Shown one piece after another: positions 8,370 to 17,346 of a DNA stretch of 64,000 bases. How positions within the stretch are numbered: the first letter of the stretch is position 1; each line of letters opens with the position of its first letter. Below the pieces are notes generated by a model, which was not told the origin of the DNA, made no database searches, and worked only from the letters and a program-made list of their open reading frames with translations. Source of the DNA: Caldicellulosiruptor owensensis OL (GTDB taxonomy: Bacteria > Bacillota > Thermoanaerobacteria > Caldicellulosiruptorales > Caldicellulosiruptoraceae); NCBI RefSeq assembly GCF_000166335.1, contig NC_014657.1:1780501-1844500 (forward strand), written 5' to 3'. The translations under genes and the position numbers were made by a program.

Positions 8370-9950
8370 TTATTTCTTAGCCCTGTTGTATGCATTTATT
8401 CTAATTGTTATTAAACGCTGTAGCCCAATTTTGTTTAAAACATTCAAATATTGCTGCCAATCTTTGTTATTGCTCGGATCTAACTGACCTGTTACAAATT
8501 TCATGCAATACTCATCCACAACTGCCATAATATTTGATTCTAGCTCAGCCCTTTCTGCCATTTCTTCTTTTGTAAACATCATGGGTTCTTCTCTTATATA
8601 ATAATATTTTGGTCTATTCATAAACGTTTTCGCAAGTTCTGCATATATAGGAGCATATGTTTCTACAGCTTGAGGATATGCTACCATAAAGCCGTTTGGC
8701 GCTGCAAATGGAAAACCATAATCTTGTAAACTATACTTTCCTGAAGGATTGGTTGGAGTTTGAATATGGTTTAGATATACATATTTATCCCCTTCTTTTT
8801 TATAAGTAACACCATATTCACCATAAGTGTGGAATATCTGTCCTTCTTCACTCAGTGCCCAATTTAAATATTGAAGAAGCCTTTCCAATTTTTCTTTGCT
8901 TATACTTGAATTAAATCCGTTGCCATCTGCAAAATGCAAAGGATTTCTTTTGAAAAAGTAAGCTTTTCCAGGATATGCTGTTGGTACATCCTTGGACCAT
9001 ACCCAGTTTGTATCTTTATCTGTATTTCTATATAGATTATTGTAAGTTCCTATATTTGCAGGATATGCCCACATAATTATTCCTTGCCCTTGGGTTCTAA
9101 ACTTATCTAACTGATCACGAGTTGCTGTAGCATATTCTTTCCAAATGCAACCTGCTTTATAAAGTTTGTTTATCAAAATTAGAGCTTGGCGATAGTTGCT
9201 CTGATTAAATGCAAAAGGCACAAACTTTTTGGTAAGCGGGTCTACATAAGAAATCTGTCGTGGTGCAAGTTCAGGTAAACCATACATCAAAAATATTCCT
9301 GTAAATGCCCAAAGACTTAAGTTACCAGAGACAGCATTCGCGTGTAAATATACAACCTTTCCAGTTTTCTGGCGCAATAATATACATGTTTTGTAAAATT
9401 CATCAACTGTAGTTGGGAACTTCAAATTGTATTTATCGAATATTTCTTTCCTATATAAGAAAGCCATATCAACTGGTGCAATTCTTCTTCCATGAAATGA
9501 ATATACCTTACCATCACTATAACGTACTATTTTGTAAAGGTAATCCCATTCTTCTTTTGTCCATATCTTTAAGTAGTTCGGCCATCTCTTTTTTATTTCC
9601 TCCGGTGTAAAGCCAATTAAATATCCTGCAGCTATCCATTCGTTTAAATTATATTCTGGTCTAAGCGCCCGTATCCAATCTGGTGCCATATTACTTGCAA
9701 AAAGTAAAGACATTTTAGTAACATAATCACTTTGAGGAATATAAATGGTTTTTAAATCTATTCCAAATTTTTCTCTCAACTTCTTTTTGTATAAATCTGC
9801 CACTGCAGGCGGTTGATTAGAGGTGGTATGAGTAGTGATCGTGATTAATTTTTTCGAAGTAGCTGCTTTCCCAAATGAGAATCCTAAGGTTAAAACAGAA
9901 ACCATAAAAGTAATTGTCAGTAAAATCACAAACATTTTTTTGCATTTCAT
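8370..9950 (-). CDS. Extracellular sugar-binding protein of an ABC importer (LplA/YtcQ-like)
   Basis: 526 aa from ATG 9950, preceded by GGGAGG at 9 nt. The in-frame ATG nine bases upstream has no room for a ribosome site. A signal peptide (FVILLTITFMVSVLTL) ends near GKA-AT. There is no lipobox cysteine, unusual for a Gram-positive binding protein. The mature part has the pattern of large family-1 solute-binding proteins (ASNMAPDWIRALRPEYNLNE, LNWALSEEGQIFHTYGE, EEPMMFTKEEMAERAELE). It is the last gene of the operon and would deliver an oligosaccharide to the two permeases. A second binding protein opens the same operon. The substrate cannot be read from the sequence. Confidence 0.85.
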   Translation of the reverse strand: MKCKKMFVILLTITFMVSVLTLGFSFGKAATSKKLITITTHTTSNQPPAVADLYKKKLREKFGIDLKTIYIPQSDYVTKMSLLFASNMAPDWIRALRPEYNLNEWIAAGYLIGFTPEEIKKRWPNYLKIWTKEEWDYLYKIVRYSDGKVYSFHGRRIAPVDMAFLYRKEIFDKYNLKFPTTVDEFYKTCILLRQKTGKVVYLHANAVSGNLSLWAFTGIFLMYGLPELAPRQISYVDPLTKKFVPFAFNQSNYRQALILINKLYKAGCIWKEYATATRDQLDKFRTQGQGIIMWAYPANIGTYNNLYRNTDKDTNWVWSKDVPTAYPGKAYFFKRNPLHFADGNGFNSSISKEKLERLLQYLNWALSEEGQIFHTYGEYGVTYKKEGDKYVYLNHIQTPTNPSGKYSLQDYGFPFAAPNGFMVAYPQAVETYAPIYAELAKTFMNRPKYYYIREEPMMFTKEEMAERAELESNIMAVVDEYCMKFVTGQLDPSNNKDWQQYLNVLNKIGLQRLITIRINAYNRAKK

Positions 9951-9984
9951 TTCTTGCATCCTCCCACTTTTGCATATTCTTTTT

Positions 9985-10878
9985 TTAATCTTTTAATGAA
10001 CCAATCATGACACCTTTAACAAAATACTTTTGTACAAATGGATATATAGCTAACATTGGTACCATCGAGACAAAGAGTGTTGCATATTTCACCCCCTTTG
10101 CGTTGATTAAACCTAATTCTTGTCTTGCACTCAAATCACCTGCTTCAGCAGCCTGCTGAAGCGTCTGGGCAAGCATTATAATATCACGCAGGACAAGCTG
10201 CAGAGGAAATTTTTTCTGGTCACTTAAGAATATCATGGCATTAAACCATGAATTCCAATGCCCAACAGCATAATAAAGTCCTACAGTTGCAAGAGCTGCT
10301 TTTGAAAGTGGTAAAACTATTCTTGTAAATATAACAAATTCATTTGCACCATCAAGATATGCTGATTCTTCTAATTCATGAGGTATGTTTTGGAAGAATG
10401 TTCGCATAATTATCAAGTTAGTAGTACTAATTGCACCTGGTAAAATCAAAGCCCACATAGTATCATATAGTCCTAAGTTTTTGACTAATATAAAAAGTGG
10501 AATCAAGCCCCCTGAAAAATACATAGTTATTATAACAAGCCAAGTATAGAAAGATTTTAATGGTAAATTTTTTCTTGACAGTGGATAAGCAAAAGAAGTT
10601 GTCAAAATAAGGTTAATCAATGTTCCTACAATGGTATAAATAACCGAATTCTTAAAAGCTCTGGGAACTGTCCCTGCTGTAAATATCATTTTGTATGAAT
10701 CCAATGTAAAACCAATCGGAAAAATTGTAACTATACCTTTATTATTTGCATCCGCACTACTTAAAGATGAAGCAAAAACATTTAGCACAGGATATAAAGT
10801 AACTATTAATACAAATATCATAGTAGTGTGTACAATTATTGTTAGAATTTTTGTTGACAACGAATTATCTTTCACCAT
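9985..10878 (-). CDS. ABC sugar transporter permease (CUT1, LplC/YtcP type)
   Basis: 297 aa integral membrane protein with six predicted helices (first about residues 15-35, IVHTTMIFVLIVTLYPVLNV). The cytoplasmic EAA loop is EESAYLDGANEFVIFTRIVL near residues 175-195, the contact for the ATPase. The C-terminus FVQKYFVKGVMIGSLKD is the usual ending of this subfamily. It lies 16 bp after the other permease and 34 bp before the downstream binding protein. No ATPase gene is present, so a shared MsmK-like ATPase encoded elsewhere probably powers the importer. Confidence 0.92.
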   Translation of the reverse strand: MVKDNSLSTKILTIIVHTTMIFVLIVTLYPVLNVFASSLSSADANNKGIVTIFPIGFTLDSYKMIFTAGTVPRAFKNSVIYTIVGTLINLILTTSFAYPLSRKNLPLKSFYTWLVIITMYFSGGLIPLFILVKNLGLYDTMWALILPGAISTTNLIIMRTFFQNIPHELEESAYLDGANEFVIFTRIVLPLSKAALATVGLYYAVGHWNSWFNAMIFLSDQKKFPLQLVLRDIIMLAQTLQQAAEAGDLSARQELGLINAKGVKYATLFVSMVPMLAIYPFVQKYFVKGVMIGSLKD

Positions 10879-10894
10879 ATAAATTTCGCCTCCA

Positions 10895-11851
10895 CTAAAA
10901 GAGTGCTGTTTCTGTAACTTTTTTTGTAATCTTGTTTGCTATAATTAGTATTGTAAGATTAATTAAAGAGTTAAATAAACCTATTGCAGTTGTATAACTA
11001 TATTCACCATATACAAGTCCTCTTCTATAAACATAAGTACTTATAACGTCTGATGTTTCATAATTAAGCGGACTTTGCATAAGTAAAACTTTTTCTGCAC
11101 CCAGTGACATAATATGTCCAATTCGCAAAAGCAGCATTATAACAATAGTGGGCATTATTGATGGTATCGAAATATACCTCATCATCTGCACTCTTGTTGC
11201 ACCATCTATTACAGCACCTTCATAAAGTTCAGGATTTACATTGCTAAGTGCTGCTATATAAATTATTGCTCCCCAACCCATATGTTGCCATATGTCACTT
11301 ATTATATATAATGGTCGAAACCATTTAGGATCAGCCATAAAATATATAGTTGGCAACCCCATTTTTTGAAGTATCATATTTATAATACCATCTGTTGGAG
11401 ATAAAAACATTACCATCATTCCAATTATTGCTGGAAGAGAAATAAAGTGTGGTAAATAACTAACCGTTTGTACAAACCTTTTATAAAAACCGTCTCGAAG
11501 CTCATTTAGGAAAAGAGCAAATAATATTGGCAAAGGAAATACAAATATTATCTGGTAAATATTTAGAAGAACTGTATTTCTAATCAACCGCCAAAAGAAC
11601 GGATTTTCAAAAAATCTTATAAAGTGTTTAAATCCTACCCACTCACTTCCCAATATGCCTTTTCTAAAATTATAATCTTTAAACGCAATAATAACTCCAT
11701 ACATAGGAATATAATGAAATATTATGTAATAAAGAACGCCTGGTAATGCTAATAGATGAAGATATTTTGTCTTTTTTATGGATTTCCAAAATTCTTTAAA
11801 ACGATTACGAAACCTTTCTTTTTGTGACAACGTAACTTCCACTTTTATCAC
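10895..11851 (-). CDS. ABC sugar transporter permease (CUT1, LplB/YteP type)
   Basis: 318 aa with a basic cytoplasmic N-terminus (SQKERFRNRFKEFWKSIKK) and six helices. It has the subfamily signature YIPMYGVIIAFKDYNFRKGI (residues about 48-67), an EAA loop ELYEGAVIDGATRVQMMRYI near 210-229, and the typical late segment YETSDVISTYVYRRGL. It pairs with the next permease to form the membrane channel of an importer for plant-type oligosaccharides. It is separated from the upstream binding-protein gene by a 90 bp gap holding a hairpin, which probably sets permease levels below those of the binding protein. Confidence 0.92.
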   Translation of the reverse strand: MIKVEVTLSQKERFRNRFKEFWKSIKKTKYLHLLALPGVLYYIIFHYIPMYGVIIAFKDYNFRKGILGSEWVGFKHFIRFFENPFFWRLIRNTVLLNIYQIIFVFPLPILFALFLNELRDGFYKRFVQTVSYLPHFISLPAIIGMMVMFLSPTDGIINMILQKMGLPTIYFMADPKWFRPLYIISDIWQHMGWGAIIYIAALSNVNPELYEGAVIDGATRVQMMRYISIPSIMPTIVIMLLLRIGHIMSLGAEKVLLMQSPLNYETSDVISTYVYRRGLVYGEYSYTTAIGLFNSLINLTILIIANKITKKVTETALF

Positions 11852-11894
11852 CTCATAAAAGATTGTAATTTGTCATTTATAAGAGTTCTTTAAA

Positions 11895-11935
11895 GAGGAC
11901 TGCTCTTTTTTTGAAACTTTCAAGAGCAGCCCCTC
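11895..11935 (-). terminator. Intra-operon hairpin between binding-protein and permease genes
   Basis: GAGGGGCTGCTCTT pairs with AAGAGCAGTCCTC (one mismatch) around a loop of about 14 nt, followed by TTTAAAG on the minus strand. It lies 7 bp after the stop of the first binding-protein gene and about 45 bp before the permease start. Such partial terminators or 3' stabilising hairpins commonly raise binding-protein mRNA over permease mRNA. That role is inferred here. Confidence 0.6.
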
Positions 11936-11941
11936 AAATAG

Positions 11942-13537
11942 TTATTTTCTATTTATATAACGATTATAAGCTTGTTGATATATCTTTATTGCTTCGTCTA
12001 TTCTCATTCTTTTTAATCCCTTTCTCAGCTGTTCAACATCGTTGATTTTTCCTGTCATAAGCCTTACAAACATCTCGTCATAATATGTGTTTACAACATT
12101 CATAATATCTGCCAGCTTTTTTGCTTCATCTGAAGTAAACGAAAGAATAGGCAAAAGTTTTGTATTAGATGCATATCTCCAATTTTCGCTTGCTTCTTTT
12201 TGTTGTGGAAGTCCTAACCCTATTTGAAGAGCATTTTCTTTAGCCTGAATAAACGGACCACCAAATGAAGCACAAGCATATTTTGCAAGTGCAGAAGGTC
12301 TATCAAGCTGTGGATTGTTCATAACTTCATCTGTATATACAGGACGTCCATCTTTTATAACATAACTTTTTCCCAACACACCAAAATTGAGTGCCATGAA
12401 TCCTTCTTTACTCCATCCCCAGTCGAGAACTTTTATGGCAAGAGGAATATTTTTGCAAGATGTTGTAATAGCAGCACCACTTTTAGCAAATTGAGGTTCA
12501 CGGTGACCAAATTCTGGTTTTTGCCCCTTTTTAAGAACTGGATATTTAACTCCCATTAGATCCTTTTTTAAGTTTACAAAGAAAGCTAAGTCGCCACCTA
12601 TTAATCCCAAAAAAGAACCTATTAAATCATTCTGAATATTTGCCCTGATTATATCTCTGTTCATAGTAAGTACATCTGGATCAATCAATCCTTCCTTCCA
12701 CCATTTTTGAAGTGTCTTTATAAAATCTGAATACTGAGGCTTTAAAGGTCCATATTGAATTTTATTGTTTTCAACAAAGAAATCTGTCTTTATACCCCAT
12801 GCTCCCACTAAAAAGCTGCAATAATCAAATGCTCTTCTTGGGCTTGTTGCTCCACCTAAGCTTATGGAAAATGGTCTTTCATCGTTTTTCCCATTTCCAT
12901 TAAGGTCATTATTCTTGAAAGCTTTTAACATTTTATACCATTCATCAACAGTTTCGGGTGGATTTATTTTTAATTTGCTTAGCCAATCTTTTCTTACAAT
13001 TGGTCCATAGAAAGTACCTTGAATTTCAGGATCTTCTCTCAAATAAGGGAAACAATAAAGATCTCCAGTATCAGTTACTATCATTTTTTTCACATCAGGA
13101 TGTTTTGATAAATATGACTTAAAATTTGGAGCATATTTGTCTACATATTCATTAAGCCTTATAATCACTTTGTCTTGTAAAGCTTTCATCGGACCACCCG
13201 GATAACTGTCTATCCAATTCCAGTAAATAATATCAGGGAGCTTTTTAGATGCAATCATCAAGTTCAGTTGGTCTTGAGCTGCAGTACCTCCCATTGGAGG
13301 ATGAATGAATTGAATATTTACATTTAACTTTTTCATAAGAAGTTGATATGCTGCAATCTTGCTAAAGTTATCATACGAAACAGCAACTTTAGAATCCATC
13401 TGAACAAAATAAGTAATAGTAGGTTTTGTAGCTGCAAAATTCATTTTAGGATTTATTGCTAATAAGCCAATCACAAAAACAAATACCACAAGAATACTAC
13501 AAAATCTCCATACTTTTAATTTCTTTTTGCCGAACAT
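11942..13537 (-). CDS. Extracellular sugar-binding protein of an ABC importer (LplA/YtcQ-like)
   Basis: 531 aa, ATG 13537 with AAGGAGGC 8-9 nt upstream. The signal peptide (WRFCSILVVFVFVIGLL) ends near FAA-TK. Like the other binding protein of this operon it has no lipobox cysteine. Family features include LPDIIYWNWIDSYPGG near residue 96, the Ca-binding-like stretch NNDLNGNGKNDERPF near 208 and DWGWSKEGFMALNFG near 365. Homologs bind oligosaccharides released from plant polysaccharides. It is the first gene of the operon, after an independent terminator (13699-13718), so its promoter should lie in 13538-13690. Two distinct binding proteins sharing one permease pair suggests widened substrate range. 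Confidence 0.88.
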   Translation of the reverse strand: MFGKKKLKVWRFCSILVVFVFVIGLLAINPKMNFAATKPTITYFVQMDSKVAVSYDNFSKIAAYQLLMKKLNVNIQFIHPPMGGTAAQDQLNLMIASKKLPDIIYWNWIDSYPGGPMKALQDKVIIRLNEYVDKYAPNFKSYLSKHPDVKKMIVTDTGDLYCFPYLREDPEIQGTFYGPIVRKDWLSKLKINPPETVDEWYKMLKAFKNNDLNGNGKNDERPFSISLGGATSPRRAFDYCSFLVGAWGIKTDFFVENNKIQYGPLKPQYSDFIKTLQKWWKEGLIDPDVLTMNRDIIRANIQNDLIGSFLGLIGGDLAFFVNLKKDLMGVKYPVLKKGQKPEFGHREPQFAKSGAAITTSCKNIPLAIKVLDWGWSKEGFMALNFGVLGKSYVIKDGRPVYTDEVMNNPQLDRPSALAKYACASFGGPFIQAKENALQIGLGLPQQKEASENWRYASNTKLLPILSFTSDEAKKLADIMNVVNTYYDEMFVRLMTGKINDVEQLRKGLKRMRIDEAIKIYQQAYNRYINRK

Positions 13538-13698
13538 TGAATTTAGCCTCCTTATTCTTCGTTAATTTTTTCTAGTTTCAAATCTATAGCAAGGAGCATA
13601 TTTTATCAACTTTCAACTATTTAGAAAGAGCAACAATTTCTTAGGCTGGTACACATTCACTTTTTAAAATCAAGGTACATTTTTATAGAAAAAACAAA

Positions 13699-13718
13699 CC
13701 CCCTGCTATAACAGGGGG
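13699..13718 (-). terminator. Rho-independent terminator of the AraC-type regulator gene
   Basis: A CCCCCTG/CAGGGGG stem with a short loop is followed on the minus strand by TTTGTTTTTTC. It separates the regulator gene from the transporter operon, so the two are transcribed independently. Confidence 0.85.
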
Positions 13719-13742
13719 TAGCTTCTAAATAAATTTTTTCGT

Positions 13743-16070
13743 TCAAACTTCTCTTAGTCTTTCACAAAACTCACTTGGCAAGATTCCAATTACCTTTTTA
13801 AAAGCTCTTCTAAACGTATGAGCATTTGTGTATCCTACCATTTTAGCAACCTCATCAATGTTGTATTTTTCCTCTCTTAAAAGTTCACATGCCTTTTCAA
13901 TTCGCAGTTTTTCAATATAATCGCTAAACTTCATACCTGTCTGTTCTTTGAAAAAGAAAGAAAAATAAGAATTTGAAAGGTCAAAATGCGACGCAACAAA
14001 AGAAATACTCATTTGAGAGTTATACAAATTAGAATTAATAAAATCCAATATTTTTTCTATTAATTTTTCATTATGACTCTTTTTATTTTTATCCATTATT
14101 TTGGAAGTATCAATAAATTTTTGAACAATCTGGTTGAATGCTGCTTCTAAATCCTGTCTTTCTCTAAAAACAAACAATTCTTTCAATTCAACATTAGAGA
14201 ATACCGTATCATCGCATTTGTTGATTACTTTTATAAATGTTGCTAATAACTCATTTAGGAATATAATTTTTAGATTTTTACTCAGGGTACTTTCTTTAAA
14301 ATTTTTCTCAAAAAGCATGTCGAATAAAGATCTTAAGTCATTAAATCGTCCTGCTAATGTAAGCGAAATAATCTTCTCTTCTATTTCTAATGGATAATAA
14401 ATTACATTTGACCTTTGCCATTCATCGGCATTAATTATACTGTTTCCAATATCTTCATATCTCAAAGAGATGTTTTCCAATACTTCTTTAGCATCCAAAA
14501 ATGCAAACTGAACATCAAATAAATTTTGACATACTCTACCCAAAACTATCAAAGGAGTTATTGAAAATTTTTCATTTATTTCTCTCTGAACTGTCTCAAA
14601 CAAATATTCTGCACGTTTTTTTACTTCATAAACATCATCTATGTTAAATCCAACTAAAACAGCAATATCATTTTCAGATATTGGATGTAAATAAACTGTC
14701 CCCTCATAATTCTTTTTTAATATTTCCTCAACAGAAATTCTATACAAATCCAATTCATTAAGTATCCTCTTAGTAGCTTTTTGATACTCTCTTAATATCC
14801 TCATAATTGCAATTACAAAGTTTTTTGAATCTATATTAAAATTCAAATATTTTATAAGTTTTTCAATTTTACTCTTATCATCGTATTGACCATACAAAAG
14901 CCTTTCAAAAAAGATTTCACGTAATACAAATTGCTGGTTTTCAAGTCTTCTTGAAAGCTCTATTTCACTCTGTATTAGATTTGAAATTTCCTTTTTAATG
15001 ATATCAAATTCTTTTTCTTCATTACTTAAAACTGGTCTTGTCAGCTTCAAAATCCCCAAAATTTCAGATATAGGTTTTTCATTTTTATATGCAAAAATAG
15101 TAGAAATTAATAATCCTAAAATCAAGGCAGTGAGCAACACAGCAGTTGCAACATTTCTTAAAAAATATACTTCCTTCATAACCACTTCAATAGGAAATTC
15201 TACTATGTACATCCAATTATTTATTTGAGATTTTACATATGTTCTTATTATCCTGCCTCTGCTTCCTCTTACAATAATAAATCCTTTAGTTCTATCAAAA
15301 TCAGATAAATTTATATGTTGCGATAGTTTGGGACTTACTAAATAAGAAGAAATTATAGAACCATTTTCTGAAATAATGTAAGCATTTCCTTTTAAATTTT
15401 CTACTATTTTACTAAGTAAACTTCGAATTTTCACCTCATTAATAAAGACTGCAATAACTCCATCAGGATTACGCTTTTTCCAAAATGGAAATGAATAAGT
15501 GTATGTTATCACTTCCTTATTCTCTCCATTAATCACAACCTTTTCTTTAGGTAAAAAATCTTTAAAATGAAATGTATTAAACAGATAATCATACCACTGT
15601 TTAAATGACATTTTACTATATCTAAAGTTATTTTTGTAGAATTCATCCATTCCAAAATAAAGAACAGAATTATAATAGACAGTATCACTATGTCTCATAG
15701 CAACCAAAAGTGATATATCAAGTTCATCCTTTAAATTAGAAACAATTTTACAAAAATTATTATAATACTCCCAAAACCAGTAAACATCTGGTGAACCTTC
15801 TTTGGGCGTATCCAATGTTGAAATCCATTGAAGTTTTGAATCATAAGCCATCTTTATTGCTATTTCATCTATTTTTTCCATTTTACTGTCAATAAGGTTT
15901 TTCAATTGATTTAAGAGAAACAAGGTTGAATTCACCGAATTTTTTTGAACAACGGTGAAAGAAGTATTAAATACAATCAACGACAATAATAAAGGAATCA
16001 AAAGTATAGAGATATATGAAATCAAAAACCTTTTGAATACAAACGATTTCTTAAATTTCTCCAATAACAT
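13743..16070 (-). CDS. Membrane-anchored AraC-family transcriptional regulator (YesS-like)
   Basis: 775 aa. I place the start at ATG 16070; an in-frame TTG lies 24 bases upstream. Layout: a transmembrane helix near residues 13-35 (FLISYISILLIPLLLSLIVF), an extracytoplasmic sensing region to about 285, a second helix about 300-325 (TAVLLTALILGLLISTIFAY), a cytoplasmic linker, and a C-terminal pair of AraC helix-turn-helices (ISFVASHFDLSNSYFSFFFK and IDEVAKMVGYTNAHTFRRAF) in the last 100 residues. Such proteins sense an extracellular sugar and activate the adjacent uptake operon. It lies immediately upstream of, and parallel to, the transporter genes and has its own terminator. Confidence 0.9.
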   Translation of the reverse strand: MLLEKFKKSFVFKRFLISYISILLIPLLLSLIVFNTSFTVVQKNSVNSTLFLLNQLKNLIDSKMEKIDEIAIKMAYDSKLQWISTLDTPKEGSPDVYWFWEYYNNFCKIVSNLKDELDISLLVAMRHSDTVYYNSVLYFGMDEFYKNNFRYSKMSFKQWYDYLFNTFHFKDFLPKEKVVINGENKEVITYTYSFPFWKKRNPDGVIAVFINEVKIRSLLSKIVENLKGNAYIISENGSIISSYLVSPKLSQHINLSDFDRTKGFIIVRGSRGRIIRTYVKSQINNWMYIVEFPIEVVMKEVYFLRNVATAVLLTALILGLLISTIFAYKNEKPISEILGILKLTRPVLSNEEKEFDIIKKEISNLIQSEIELSRRLENQQFVLREIFFERLLYGQYDDKSKIEKLIKYLNFNIDSKNFVIAIMRILREYQKATKRILNELDLYRISVEEILKKNYEGTVYLHPISENDIAVLVGFNIDDVYEVKKRAEYLFETVQREINEKFSITPLIVLGRVCQNLFDVQFAFLDAKEVLENISLRYEDIGNSIINADEWQRSNVIYYPLEIEEKIISLTLAGRFNDLRSLFDMLFEKNFKESTLSKNLKIIFLNELLATFIKVINKCDDTVFSNVELKELFVFRERQDLEAAFNQIVQKFIDTSKIMDKNKKSHNEKLIEKILDFINSNLYNSQMSISFVASHFDLSNSYFSFFFKEQTGMKFSDYIEKLRIEKACELLREEKYNIDEVAKMVGYTNAHTFRRAFKKVIGILPSEFCERLREV

Positions 16071-16274
16071 AAGTGAAACTAAGCCCCCTGTCAATTAACT
16101 CTTTCTTTACAAATAATATATTAAATTATGGCAATATATAAGTCAACCTCAATAAATATTATTTAAAGATTAACTTTATTTTTGTTTAATATGACTATTT
16201 TGTTTCTCTTGAGGGTACAAATTAAAAAAATACTTTTTACTGTTATGTTTATTGGTAATTCTTGTAACAAAAAA

Positions 16275-16299
16275 CCACAGAGGACATCATCCCCTGTGG
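16275..16299 (-). terminator. Rho-independent terminator after the glutamate synthase gene
   Basis: CCACAG/CTGTGG, extended by imperfect pairing around a GATGATGT loop, is followed on the minus strand by TTTTTTGTTAC. It lies 25 bp past the stop of the C-terminal glutamate synthase fragment. Confidence 0.75.
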
Positions 16300-16323
16300 C
16301 TTTAAATTTATTTATCAAAAATT

Positions 16324-17346
16324 TTACTCCTCTAAGATTCTTTCTGCTTCCTCTCTATATGCATCCATTACATATGGAATACCAGAAACCTTAGCAGCAT
16401 CTTCTGTTAGAGCAATTAAATCTTTTCTTGAAATTGTAGAAATTCTGAAGTTTCTCGAACCAGCCATCAGCTGTTGTAAACCTGTTTTGAACTTTTGAAC
16501 AAATGTATAAATTCCAACTGCACCAAGAGGAATGTTCTTAATTTCATCGCCATATTTTTCACGGAGTTCTTCATATGTTATGAATATTTCCTCAGGTGTT
16601 GTTCCATATTTCGAAACTGTTTTCGGCAGGGTTCCTTCTTTAAGCCATTTCTCTATGTTCTTACCAACCATACCAGGAATCATTAACGCTCTGCCCATAC
16701 AAACAGCTTTTACATATGGCGCTCCCATTGCAATTGCCTTGAACACACCATCTTCTGTTGAAAAACCACCTGCAATTGCAAGATCAGGAACTCTAAAGCC
16801 CTTCTTCGTAAGTTTTTCTGCAAACTGATATGCCAGAGCTTCCAAGTAAAATGTTGGAATCCCCCACTCGTTCATCATTGGCCATGGACTCATACCTGTG
16901 CCACCCGGTGCACCATCAATTGTTATCAAATCAAGCTCTGCTTCAGCGCCAAATCTAAGTGCCATAGCAAGCTCTACAGCTGAGTATGCACCTGTTTTAA
17001 GTGTTATTCTCTTAAATCCAAGCTTTCTTAGTCTTTCTATTTCTTTTAGGAAGCTTTCTTTTTCTACAAATCCAAGCCTGGAATGTCTTTCAAATTCTCT
17101 TATCGCACCTCTTTTAAACGCTTCTTGAACATCTTTTTGTGTGGGGTCTGGTAGTACAACATATCCTCTCTTTTTGAGCTCTAAAGCTCTTTCCAAACTT
17201 TTTACCTTTATCTCACCACCAATACATTTTGCACCCTGTCCCCATTTAAGTTCTATTGTATCAAGTCCATGTTTTTCAATAACATACTCTGCAACTGATA
17301 GTGTCAAGAGTTTGTAGGGAAATTTTTTATTAAAATACGACTGCAT
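16324..17346 (-). pseudogene. C-terminal part of an FMN-dependent glutamate synthase-type protein, split by ISLre2
   Basis: From 17296 down to 16324 this encodes 320 residues of the FMN-binding glutamate synthase domain (PF01645 type): TIELKWGQGAKCIGG, LDLITIDGAPGGTGMSPWPM, DLAIAGGFSTEDGVFKAIAM. The first 20 residues of the open frame (17346 to about 17287) come from the insertion element. The element happens to offer GGAG and an ATG at 17346 in frame, so a separate C-terminal polypeptide could still be made. Removing the element and one 10 bp duplicate joins EDTRLGVAE to YVIEKHGLDTIE, giving one 529-aa protein with the N-terminal part at 18891-19538. The intact enzyme would transfer amide nitrogen or act as a related flavin oxidoreductase. 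Confidence 0.93.
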
